This document shows, piece after piece, positions 11,301 through 21,510 of a stretch of DNA of 64,000 bases. The notes below the pieces were generated by a model that was not told where the DNA came from, searched no databases, and worked only from the letters and a program-made list of their open reading frames with translations. The stretch's first letter is position 1. Every line of letters begins with the position of its first letter. This DNA comes from Rhododendron vialii (Eukaryota > Streptophyta > Magnoliopsida > Ericales > Ericaceae): contig NC_080568.1 of NCBI RefSeq assembly GCF_030253575.1, positions 25,423,501 through 25,487,500 of the forward strand, given 5' to 3'. A program made the position numbers and the translations under genes.

Positions 11301-12427
11301 ACGGGTTGAAACAGTCGCCGAGACAGTGGTACAAGCGCTTTGATCGGTTTATGATGGAGCAGGGGTACACAAGAAGTCACTTTGACCATTGTGTTTACTT
11401 CTGCAAACTCCCAGATGGATCATTTGTCTATTTGCTCTTATATGTAGATGACATGTTGATTGCATGTAAGAGCAAGGTGGAGATTGACAGACTGAAGGCT
11501 CAACTCAGTAAGGAGTTTGACATGAAGGATCTCGGGGAGGCAAAGAAAATACTCGGCATGAAAATTCAGCGGGACAAGGCGAAAGGCACAGTTTGTTTGA
11601 CTCAGACGCAGTATCTGAAGCGAGTGTTGCAGAGATTTGGGATTGACAGGAAAGCCAAACCTGTCAGTACACCTTTGGCCGCTCATTTTAAACTTAGTGC
11701 ATCGATGTCGCCGCAGAAGGAAGACGAACGGAAGCAAATGGCTCAAGTTCCTTATGCCAATGCTGTGGGAGCTTTGATGTATGCTATGGTTTGTACGAGG
11801 CCGGACATTTCACACGCAGTTAGCATGGTCAGTCGATACATGCACAATCCAGGGAAAGAGCACTGGCAGGCTGTGAAATGGATTCTACGGTATCTTCAGG
11901 GTACTGTGGATGTTGGATTGAAGTACGAGAGAAACAGAAAACTTGGTCAGCATTTGGTTGGTTACGCGGATTCCGATTATGCTGGTGACCTAGATAAGCG
12001 ACGGTCGACTACAGGGTATGTGTTTACACTTGCTGGAGGGCCAATCAGTTGGAGGTCAACGTTACAGTCAACGGTGGCTTTGTCTACTACAGAGGCAGAG
12101 TATATGGCAGTGACAGAGGCTTTCAAGGAAGCTATTTGGGTACATGGTTTGATTGAGGACTTGGGAATTGTTCAAGAAAACGTCGAGGTTTTTTGTGACA
12201 GTCAGAGTGCCATCTGTTTGGCGAAAAACCAGGTTCACCATTCCCGCACCAAGCATATCGATGTTCGGTTTCATTTCATCAGGGAGATTGTAGAGGAAGG
12301 GGATGTTCTTCTTCAGAAGATTCCGACTGCAGATAACCCTGCGGATATGCTCACCAAAGTGGTTGCAGGGATCAAGTTCCAACATTGCTTGGACTTGATC
12401 AACATCTCTCGAGCAGTGCGCGCCTAA
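8360..12427 (+). CDS. Copia gag-pol polyprotein, intact, 1355 aa
   Basis: A single frame with no stop or frameshift. Gag (about residues 38-250) is followed by a basic SR-rich stretch and a zinc knuckle CX2CX4HX4C (C269, C272, H277, C282). Aspartic protease has D318-S-G. GAG-pre-integrase/integrase has the zinc motif H450, H455, C481, C484 and a catalytic DD35E triad D511, D574, E610. Reverse transcriptase spans about 855-1100 with D942 and YVDD at 1028-1031. RNase H has D1204, E1247 and D1280, and the protein ends near NPADMLTK. All catalytic residues are present, so the product is predicted active. The start follows a GGAGTTCTA context, with no earlier in-frame ATG giving a recognisable Gag. 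The long frames on the opposite strand within this span are shadows. Confidence 0.97.
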   Translation: MAEEEFKETSEVSSSAEKNTEHPKVTSSSYGQRNTVSNAKFEVEKFDGTSNFGMWQCEVLDVLYQQELDITLEERPNDISDKDWIKLNRQACGTIRLCLTKDQKYFVMKETLAKELWEKLENKYMTKSIENRLYLKKKLYGFQYVQGTTMNQHLNNFNKILADLQNLDVSIEDEDKALLLLNSLPDTYDHLTTTLLYGKEEIKFNDVSNALMNNEVRKRDQQAHRDPSASALTTRGRTDTRRTGGGGRRRSRSKSRGKSVERRLGKDECALCRQKGHWKKDCPNKQPAANVAEETEDDLESALLVSSSPDHSDEWILDSGCSYHMCPNRDWFSSFQDLDGGVVLLGDNTACKVQGIGSIRLKLHDGTFRVLTDVRYVPDLKKNLISLGAFDVKGYKITMMGGVLKIVRGALIVLKGSRKGNLYFLGGCTVTGRVAVTTSSDEDDASKLWHMRLGHAGEKALQGLVRQGLLKGAKTGKVGFCEHCILGKQTRVKFGTGVHRTEGILDYVHSDVWGPTKNVTLGGKRWFVTFIDDFSRRVWVYTMRHKYEVLPIFLQWKKMMETQTGRKIKKLRSDNGGEYKSDPFLQVCREEGIVRHFTVAGTPQQNGVAERMNRTLVEKVRCMLSNAGLSKAFWGEALKYASHLVNRLPSAAIGGKTPMEVWFGKPVTDYDSLHVWGCSAYYHVTESKLDPRAKKAVFLGFTSGVKGYRLWCSESRKVILSRDVTFDESAMLQQVPSKENVEPNAQQQVEHSEQAEVETPLVPAKTVQTVSRLEDQPVDQDVIIEEEASLQEIPQQPESIATSRPRREIRKPARYADTVAYALPVTDDDVPSTYREAVQCTDSNKWKEAMDEEMGSLSKNQTWDLVQLPKGKKSIGCKWVYAKKEGTGSEKVRFKARLVAKGYAQTEGIDYNEVFSPVVKHSSIRILLALVAQFDLELAQLDVKTAFLHGDLDEEIYMAQPDGYRIAGKENWACKLKKSLYGLKQSPRQWYKRFDRFMMEQGYTRSHFDHCVYFCKLPDGSFVYLLLYVDDMLIACKSKVEIDRLKAQLSKEFDMKDLGEAKKILGMKIQRDKAKGTVCLTQTQYLKRVLQRFGIDRKAKPVSTPLAAHFKLSASMSPQKEDERKQMAQVPYANAVGALMYAMVCTRPDISHAVSMVSRYMHNPGKEHWQAVKWILRYLQGTVDVGLKYERNRKLGQHLVGYADSDYAGDLDKRRSTTGYVFTLAGGPISWRSTLQSTVALSTTEAEYMAVTEAFKEAIWVHGLIEDLGIVQENVEVFCDSQSAICLAKNQVHHSRTKHIDVRFHFIREIVEEGDVLLQKIPTADNPADMLTKVVAGIKFQHCLDLINISRAVRA

Positions 12428-12487
12428 GGGCGCAGAGGGGCAGTGTTGTGTGTTGGGGGCAACATCGGACCTTTGGAGAATTGTCGT

Positions 12488-12499
12488 CAAGGTGGAGAT
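12488..12499 (+). other. Polypurine tract
   Basis: AAGGTGGAGAT directly abuts the 3' LTR at 12500, the expected plus-strand primer site of an LTR retrotransposon. The copia ORF stops 72 bp upstream of the LTR. Confidence 0.8.
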
Positions 12500-12870
12500 T
12501 GTTGACAATTGGCATCAATTCTCCACATGGGCTGCTGAGAGGTGCAGCCTTTGTTGAACCACATGGGCTGCTGAGAGGTGCAGCCTTTGTTGAAAATGGC
12601 ATGACAGCCATTCTTTGAATGGCCTATAAATGGAGACCCTTTGGCTCAAAGTTTTGTATCAGAAATCAGAGAGAAGAGAGTGATACACGAGTAGATTGTG
12701 AGGCAATACTGTGTGAGTCTGAGTGATTGTTGTAATCCTCCTCCAGTAAATATAGTGAATCCGCTGCCCCTCCGTGGATGTACCCGATTATTGGGGAACC
12801 ACGTAAATCCTTGTGTTTCTCTGTGTTGTGTGTTTGTGTTTGCTTGGTTTGACTCTGGTTTAGCACTACA
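12500..12870 (+). repeat. 3' LTR of the copia element
   Basis: 371 bp, same ends and same internal 36-bp tandem duplication as the 5' LTR. No difference from the 5' copy was found by visual comparison along its length. It is followed directly by the TTACC target duplication. Confidence 0.95.
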
Positions 12871-13159
12871 TTACCTTCCATCCCTGCACTCCCATCCTGG
12901 CGTTCGAATGGTCAAACTAGCCGGTGAGAAGATGGCCAAGCACTTTACAGCAGTTGCAGCCCGCAATCTCCTTAGAAACGTTGATCCTTCACAAATATTT
13001 TCCTTGTCCTTGTTTTGTCTAAAAGGGACGAGTTGTTCATGGTGGACGACAGAGCGCAATCCCAATCCTGAACAGACTATACCATTAGCCTTCATTCAAG
13101 CTGCCTAACTCTTTGCCGTGATAAAGAGTACATTATTGAACATTACAGTCCTCCCCGAT

Positions 13160-14830
13160 TCTCACGACAGTTCAACTTTTGTCAAGATGTGCCGGGGATG
13201 TTGGCAGAAGAAGCCCGCCCCATCAATCAACAAGCTGAAGGCCAAGGAGCTAGTGCTTCTTGCGGGTTGAAGAAGAATTATCCAAAGTGCGACTTGGTTT
13301 GGCTTTGCTTGCTGTTGCGCTAGTGCCTTCAACTTCATGGGCGCTGACGGTAGGTAGAGTTGCTCTCTTGCCTTTGCTTGCCTTTGCCCTAGAGTCCCTC
13401 CAACTTCACAAGTTTTGGGAGAAGGCAAAGTCTTTTTCTTGCATGGCTTTGACTTTGTAGTAACGTTAGGATTCAGAGAAGAGGGTGCAACTTCATTGGT
13501 CTTCTTTATGCAAATTTTGACGTAAGGCTTGGGCTTCCCTTCTTTCACGGTTGGCTCAATATTTCCCTTGACAAAGTCACCTGCATGCTTTGCCCACCAC
13601 TCCTAGTGTCGCTTAGTAACAAGGCTTTTGCAAGAACGATTGGGATTCTTAGTTCTGCCTTGGTACCTAGCTTCGTGCAGGATTGCCAAAGTTGTACAAC
13701 ATCTGGTAGATTGATGGGGCATGCTTCTTCCGCCAACTTCCTCGGCACATCTTGACAAAAGTTGCACTGTCGTGAGAATCTTGGAGGACTGTAAGGTTCA
13801 ACAATGTACTCTTTATCACGGCAAAGAGTTAGGCAACTTGAACGGAGGCTAATGGTGTAGTCTGTCCAGGATTGAGATTGCGCTCCGTCGTCCACCATAA
13901 ACAACTAGTCCCTTTCAGACAAGGAGAAGGACAATAATTGTGAAGGATCAATGCTTCTAAGGAGATTGCGGGCTACAACTACTCCAAAGTGTTTGGCCAT
14001 CTTCTCACCAGCTAGTTTGACCATTCGAACACCAGGATAGGAGTGTGGGGATTGGGATGGAAGGTAAGGTGTCGAAATAGTTGCCAAGCCATCCATAAAC
14101 ATAGTGCACGAGAAGGATTGCGCTGCATTGACTTGGAGTAGGAGAAGATAAAATCTGCTTCAAGCTGCGGTATATGCTTGTAAGAACAGGCACCGCCAAG
14201 GAAAATCTAACTCCACGCGCCATCATGCTTGCAACCTTAAAAATGGTAGGACGGACTTGGTTCACCTCTCCTTTAGGTAGGACAAATATGGACAGCCAGC
14301 ATGACAGGAAAGCGACTAGATAGGCTTCTTCTCTTATGCTTGCTTTGATGCCTAAATCGTCGAATGCTTCTTATTCGTCCTTTGTGCGTGATGATGGCTT
14401 GCTAGTATTGACTAGTTGGCCTGTTAGCTCCCTTACTTTGATCATTGGGAGGAGGATTTGAATATTTGCTTCCAAGTGTACACCAAAAGTGGACCCAATC
14501 ATAGGCACTGACTTAATGAGTTTCTGATGCACGAAAGAGTCTGTGATACGCCGCGAAGAGGTGCTTGCAGCTCGATGGAAGGAAATGCAGATCACATGTT
14601 GGCGGGATGTCTTCGTAGTAAAATCTGCCCTATACTAACAGACCACCAATGTAAGCCAAGTCCCAAAGGGAGATGGATAGTTCTCCTGCTTGGGTATGAG
14701 GCGTGTTTGTGGCAAGTTAAAGTGCTCCATGGTATCATCTTCGGAATGGAGTGATGACCGCAACAAGAGAGCCCCTAGAGGAAGGAATGCCCCGTAAACT
14801 AGTCACTGGTGGAGATTCAGCGATCCTTGC
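13160..14830 (-). pseudogene. Plant mobile domain (PMD) pseudogene, copy B
   Basis: Read on the minus strand from about 14829, one frame gives a recognisable PMD N-terminal region (SRGSLVAVITPFRR, then AGELSISLWDLAYIGG, then LPSSCKHLFAAYHRLFRA). It is broken by in-frame stops after PFRR, after GAL, after GLLV and after SETH. Downstream, with frame changes, come VFKVASMMARGVRFSLAVPV, YVYGWLGNYFDTL, GVRMVKLAGEKMAKHFG, a DEYIVEPYSPPRFSRQ-like segment and a Lys-rich tail near 13162-13548 (KEGKPKPYVKICIKKTN). Family members carry these blocks in this order. It is therefore a decayed full-length copy, more complete than copy A. Copy A and copy B are tail to tail. Confidence 0.75.
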
Positions 14831-17188
14831 ACCTGCAAAAACAGGGGGGGGAAATGTCAATGAGTTGTGCTATCCAAAACAAAAAGGGCATTATTCGAAA
14901 TAAGTATTGATTTTGCAAGCAGATCATTCTCTCTTTAAAAGTACACAATCAGTACGCATAAAAGGAATTCCAGATGTTTTTCTTTTGAACAGCAAATTCC
15001 AGAGGTTTTAGAGTGCAAAATAGTTGCAAACTGTCCTCTTGCTCTTGGAAAATTATCGACTGCAAGCACATGCCTAGTGATTCGACTAGTCATGATCAGA
15101 TGATCAAGGGGAGGGGAAGCTGTTGTGTAGTAGCTTTTACATGCACATGGTATCATTAAATGACTTCCTTTAAGTAAAACCATTGTCTTGGTGCACGATA
15201 TTATGAAGATTCTAGTGAAGTAGCCTTGGAAGTCAGTCAGTGGCGTGTGCGACGTGGATTTTGTACCAGTGCAAAACAATTACAGCCAAAAGAGTTCTCC
15301 GATGATGAAACAGAGAGCAAACCATGCGGCGCGAAACAACCAAAAGTCAAAAAAGAGAGCTCGTTGCCTCGGGTTGCCTAAAGTACATGGCTATGCTGGG
15401 AAAAAGATCGAGTAAATGGCAAAAACGTGCTCGGTACAGTGAAGAAAGAAATAGCAAAAGAGAGACAAAAACAAGAAGCCACTCTAGTAAAAAAGACAAA
15501 GGGAAGACTCACCGTTATTGCTCTGTAATTCTGCTTCTTTCTCAATATACTAGGCGCGGCGGGCGGCCTCGTGCTCTGCTCTGCAAGAACAACATGCCCG
15601 TCCGTCGTGGAGTTTGAAACAAGCTTTGAAAAGGATTATTAGTATTATGTTTTAGTATAATTTACGTTCATTAAAGCGTCTGGAAACTGATAACTCTTCA
15701 ATATATAGAGAGCACGATTGTGTTTAGGCGGTGGCCTCCGAGCAAGACTAGCCTGAGTACTTCTAATTGGAGAAGAACTCAAACATTCTACTCCAGTAGT
15801 CCTATACAAACACGATTGTGTTTAGGCGGTGGCCTCCGAGCAAAGGGATCTTTCCAAAAAAAAAAAAGATTGAGCGGTGGAAAAACAAATCGGATGGGCC
15901 CCCGGATCTGTTACGGTTTCGACGATCAAGCATCTGGTACACGATTTGCAAGAGGCTTAAATTAATTGGGCTATCAAAACTTCAATTTGATGGACTTGGT
16001 CTAAAATTGGGCTTTGCCAAATCATTCTGCAGGCGAGAATGGTGAAGTTGGTAACTCATTTCCCTCCCTAAGTGGTGACCAAGGTTAGAGTTTCATGAGG
16101 CCAAGGGCTATGGATAGCCTTTAGACCCCATGTGCAATTATAACATCACCACTAACTCCCGCTAATGTATACACTATTGATAAAAATAAAATCAAAAATC
16201 ATTTTGCGGCCCTGAAGTAAAATTCAAGCACGTTTGAGTGATAAATTATAGCTCGACCCATGAGAGACAATTTTGGGAAATCAAATTCACTTCAAGTAAA
16301 AGTTGTGGCCGATTACGATTGAGATTTTTGGCATCAAATCAAGTCGACGTCAAGTCTCGAGCAAAATATTTGCCCAAAATCACAAACGTTTTGGTGTCAA
16401 GTCAAATCAGTCAACATTTCAAGACCTACTCACTTTCCTACATGAGCAAGTCTCGATGAGACATTTGTAAAATTTTTAGCGAATCGCAAGTTGCCAACAA
16501 ATAGAACACAATAAATGGCCAATCAAATGTATTTTGTCAAAGTGTCATGAGATCAAAAGTCAAAGTTACACGAATGCGCCAATCGATAGTCCCACGTGTC
16601 AAAGCGATGCAAATATTGTTTTTATTAAGTTCGGTCAATCAAATTAAACCGCTTGATGAAATAATACTTTCTTTGTATAATTGTCTTCTTAAAAGGATAA
16701 GAAAAAGGAAGGATAATTATCACATTATTATTATTATATTTAAAAATAATAATTAGATAGATAAATATGAAGGATGTAGGGTCTGACATTTCGCCGTTCA
16801 ATTCGGGATCAAGCTCCCTTTTCATGTGTTAAAATGAAAAATATCAATTGAGCTATGGGTGGGCACAATGAAGATACAGCCAATTACACGATGAATGCGA
16901 TTGCCGTCATCAACCACCGAAGGCGTGTTTCCCATTAATTGTTGGCAAAACCTTCATACAGATACAGAGGAATAGACGAAGTCAAGTGGAAAAAATTCAG
17001 CTCAGAATTTCATAAAAGAAGAATGAAAATGAGGACAAAACCATCATAAGTAATACATAGCAAAACAGTGAGAATCGCCACCGCATGGTTTAGCTCGGCC
17101 TGGGGGGCAAGAATGTAGTCGCCAGAAATCATTTTCATATTACCAGCTGCGTCAAGTTTGAGAGAGAGAAAATAAGAAGAAGAAATAT
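14831..17188. other. Intergenic DNA between PMD copy B and the FEY-like gene
   Basis: No gene recognised. A 33-bp direct repeat (CACGATTGTGTTTAGGCGGT and onward) occurs at 15713-15745 and again at 15811-15843. The segment 16850-17188 is probably the 3' UTR and terminator region of the minus-strand FEY-like gene, whose stop codon is at 17189-17191. Confidence 0.45.
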
Positions 17189-20100
17189 CTACTGTTGATC
17201 AGCCTTGCCATATCTGCATTCAACTTGTTCCCCTTGTATCAGCCTCTCCACTGCTTCCGAGGGAAGGCCAACCATCTCTAGTGTCTTCTCCCAAACTTTT
17301 TGAGAAGTTTGGACATTGTGTGCTTCTTCAGAAGCATTTGTCGGTCTGCAATCTTGAGATATGAAAGCACAGACGGGCCACTCATCCGCTTTCAACATCT
17401 CACAATACTCTGGAACCTGAGGATCAGTTGCAGCAAATAGTGCGCTTCGAGAACCTGCAGTGCATGCACCACCACAATAACCACCCTAAGAAGCCAATCA
17501 GTTTGCACAAAACTCATGGTTTCACAATTCTTATCTCAAGATCAGCAGCCAAATAATTGATCATCTCACTATATATTTTCAAGGGCATTCAAGTGTCTGA
17601 TAAAGGAAAAAGGAAGAAGGAATGTTGATTAAAAACTAAACAAGTTCTTACAGTTATACCCTACTACGTGTCAGCACAAAGCCACAAACTGCTACCACAG
17701 TATTTAACGTCGTCAGTAACACAGACTCTGATCACTTGCTAAGTCATTTTCATGTACACCTAAATTAATCAAAACATGCTAGACATCAGCTCAAGTTCGC
17801 TGAGGGGCTTTATTGGCTTGCAGACTTACTGTTCTCCACACCATAACACAAAAGCTACCAAGTTTCTTGATATAAATTCCTTCCAAAATGTGTTGCCATT
17901 GAAAATAGTAGGATTCACACCGTTTGGTTGACTCTCTTGACAGACTTGCAACAATAGACATAGACCAAGTTTCCGGCAGCAGGTTTAACAGTTTTAAGGA
18001 ACCAAAGCAGTAAAGCCTTCAGGAATCAGGTGGTGTAATGTTGCAGTAGGATACTGATGTTGGAACAGTATCCAAAAGGGAGGGTGGAGCTCCCAGGTTT
18101 CAGATCTTTTACCCAGAAAACAAAGTAAAATAATACTCAGTAAATAGGAAACACAACAAATACTCGAATGAATAGTTCATTAGCATCCCTTTAGAAGTTG
18201 ATACAATCTTTTTAAAAACGATTCCTTTGTCGTAGACACTGAAGCAACTTCTCAAAGGATAGACAAATGTGCATAACACAATTTGCAGTAACAAAACAAA
18301 CAAAAAATGACCAGCGCTCACAACACTCACCTTCTTGAGCATTAAAGATAAAGTACGGTACTAGCTGATAAGCAGCGTCAACAATTTTGGGAAGATCCCT
18401 TGTCTGCATTTAAAAAAGTAACTACGGGTTAGCATAAACTGTGTATCAATCAAAGCAAATCAATGTCTGATTTGACATGAAGTAAATGGTGTAGCAAAAT
18501 AAATATTTGTATTTCAAATGTGGAAGCATTCATTATAGAATGGTATGCATAATCTGAGTACTGAAGCCAAGTTAGACTCATCAGAATGCTATTAGGATGC
18601 TTTTAATTCTACATGAATCACCTTTATCAAAAAAGAAAGATGCACTAAACCAGTCAATAGGATCCTTAAAGACCAGATTTGATAATTATCTCTAAAGATG
18701 GTTGGTTTGTTGCATCCTTGGTGTCAAAATCAAATTCACTAAATCCTTCAGATTTTTCAACCCATTGACATCCTCTACAGCTTAGTTTTATCAAACTCTA
18801 CAAAAGATCTGGCATGTCCAAATTTAGAAAAGAACAGTGATTGTATAAAGCATCAAACGATTGAAAGGGAGAAGTTTGACAACCATTATTATAGGAAGGC
18901 TAATAACACATGATTGCCATATTTCAAGAGCATAAACATAGTATATAAGCAAACCGGGAAACTGTCTCTAAAAACTGAGACCCCTGAATTCCAGGCACAG
19001 CCAATTACCAACAGTTCACTTATTAGGTCTACCATAAGTGAGCCACTTTGCCATGTACCATATTAAGCCCGCTTCTGAAAAGCCTAATATTGATGATACT
19101 ATTGTCACAATGCAGACAATTTGAGCTGGCCTACATTAAATAACAGCCCCCAGTCAATAAGTTCAAAATCTGCACATAAGATCTGCAGCATTATTCTGGT
19201 TGCACTAGTCAAGCCTATTTCACTGTTTCATGGGTGTGTACTTCCTTCCTTGTGGAAATACAAGCCTGTGCAGAAGTATATGCAGACACAAACTATACTA
19301 TTAAATATAGATATATCCCTTATTATATAGATATATAAGACAGCTTTTGATGAGAGAAGTTGAAGTAGTTCAAGGAACTTACAACACCGGTTTGGACAAT
19401 TCCAGGAGATACACAAAGTACACTTATGCCAGCTTCAGCAGGCAACCGCTTATGGAGAATACTGCTGAACATCACCTGCAATTCAAATGCCACCCTAGGT
19501 TCCCACCTCAGACGTTCACCACCGTAAGGAAATCTAATTTATCTTCTTGAACACCCCCCAAAACACACATGATAATATGGTAAAACACAACAGAGAAAGG
19601 AAAAGGAGAAAAGAGATTGGCTTAAAATTAGAAGTATAAAAGATCCATAGAGTCACGCCACTGCTCTTTTTGAAGGCCCTCTTCTGTTTCTCTTTCTAGT
19701 ATGGTCCCTAGGCTGAGCGATTCCCATCCCAGGGGTGACAGCCAGGCCCGTTCTGAAAGAATTACTCAACCGCTTTGGCAATGCCACTAAAAAGGAGAGT
19801 CAAAGGCTTACTTAGTAAAAGGATAAAAATACATCCATTCTCTAGAAGTTAACTGTATTGTACTCTGTAGTCATCGCCACGAGTGCGAAGGCACAATCGA
19901 ATGTGTGTACGCCGTGTAGGCCCATAGCTGATCCCATAGAACACTCAAGCACTTGGCAAGGGCAATGCGTAAGGCATCAAAAGGAATTATCAGTATTTCA
20001 ACCCATATTAGGCATCAAAAGGAATTGTCGCAGTATGTATGACTATATGCATCTCCATGTGGGTTGCATGCGAGGGAGGGTGTTAGATAGTTTGATATAC

Positions 20101-21453
20101 ATTGTTGGACCCATTTCCTAACAGCTTCACAATTGGTAACTTAACCACGTCCTCTGTTTTTTCTCCTTTCTAACTCCCCCTTCTGCATTGTTTCTCTGAT
20201 GACATCAAGTGGAGGAGCCGAGGAGGCACACTGACACACTATCAAGAAGGTGAGTTTCTTGTCGTTGAGGGGAAAAAAAACAGGACAAAGAAGAAAAAGA
20301 TGGAAACAATTTAATGATGTTGGTGTCAGGCTACCAGCACAAGGTTAAGACTTGAGATTTGAAGTTGTTAAGGTCAAAGCGATCGAACATACAACTAATG
20401 ACCGAGACAGCGATTATTGGCTAGTTACTGCCTCAAATGATATCAAGGATAAAGGAATGCCGGTACATCCAGCCAGCCCTCTGGATCCTAACAAAAATAG
20501 TTGACAAGAAATGAATTTATATATAGATGGGAAAAGAAAGAGAAGATGGCACTCCAATCCATATAATCTTTGCCATTCGAGGAAAACACAGGCATAATGT
20601 GTTTTTCAATCATCGAGCATGAATGCCAAAACAAAGGAATCGCATGTACAAAGGCCAGCAGATGAAGGTCATTTATTATCTATCTCGGAAGTAAATGGCC
20701 CCAAAACCAGTAAAATGAGATGAAACATAAAAATGAAAAACCCTGTTCAGGACCTTCAGGTACTGTACCATAGAAGAATAAATTGTACCTGTGCCAATTT
20801 GCTGCTTGAGTATCCCGATGTACTTGTATATCTTCTCTTCTTAGAGACAAAATTCATATCTTCTGTATCAACAAATCCAAGATGGTGCATCTACACCAAA
20901 AAGAAAATGGACAGACTGCTCTCATTCAAGTAAGACAATAAAGTAAATACTACAATGCAAGGTTAAATGAAAATTTCAACCTCTATTCATACATTTTTCC
21001 TGATCATTTAGCATCATATTAGTACATGATAGGATTGTGGGGGAATCACTCAAGATACGCATAAAACATTCAATTGTTTATACAAAGTTTTACTTGCCAA
21101 ATAATATTCAATATATTATGCTCGAACATAATAATCGAAAAGTTTCTATGAGAAATATGACTTCTCTGGTTTATAGTTTGTAATGTATTTAAGTGTCTTC
21201 TTGTGAGGAAATACTGAAGATATAATAGGAAAACTTCAGGGATTGCAAAATACACTACTGTAAAACAAATATGTACCATGTTTGGTATGTTTATCACGAC
21301 AATATATCACTAGGGCAATACTGTTTTCTCGAAATGCATGTGTCTAGAACTGACAGGGACATGGGAGTTGTCTAAGTTTCAAGAACCACACAACCAAAAT
21401 TTGAGAATGGAAATATATTTGAAGATAGCCAAACTTACATAATAAACAGAAAA

Positions 21454-21510
<57 letters not shown>

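Larger units (their letters stand above)
6887..12870 (+). mobile_element. Complete Ty1/copia LTR retrotransposon, young insertion
   Basis: The 5984-bp element has two 371-bp LTRs (6887-7257, 12500-12870), each beginning TGTTGACA and ending CACTACA. By eye the two LTRs are identical. A perfect 5-bp target duplication TTACC flanks it (6882-6886, 12871-12875). A primer-binding site complementary to initiator tRNA-Met follows the 5' LTR, a purine tract precedes the 3' LTR, and one uninterrupted gag-pol frame lies between. The domain order protease-integrase-RT-RNaseH defines Ty1/copia. The protein looks closest to the Tork/Tnt1-like branch (inference from motif style). The element sits inside PMD pseudogene copy A. 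Confidence 0.97.
6290..13228 (+). pseudogene. Plant mobile domain (PMD) pseudogene, copy A, split by the copia element
   Basis: About 600 bp before the copia element (6290-6886) and about 355 bp after it (12871-13228) are collinear with the better preserved PMD copy on the opposite strand at 13228-14830. Conserved stretches include the DNA for GVRMVKLAGEKMAKHF and ARNLLRNVDPSQ (12901-12990). PMD proteins (aminotransferase-like plant mobile domain) occur as host genes and as transposon cargo. No continuous frame remains: there are stops and frameshifts on both sides of the insertion. Reading across one copy of the TTACC duplication restores collinearity with copy B. Homology stops at about 13228, exactly where the inverted copy starts. 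The family is recognised from sequence pattern, and a transposon origin is inference. Confidence 0.7.

Noticed and set aside
9078..11746. Several minus-strand frames of 80-160 codons inside gag-pol
   Set aside because: Antisense shadows of a strongly coding plus-strand gene; composition is Ser/Pro/Leu-rich and no domain is visible.
13260..13548. Frames on both strands at the junction of the two PMD copies
   Set aside because: The minus frame is the decayed C-terminus of PMD copy B, the plus frame its shadow; neither is a separate gene.
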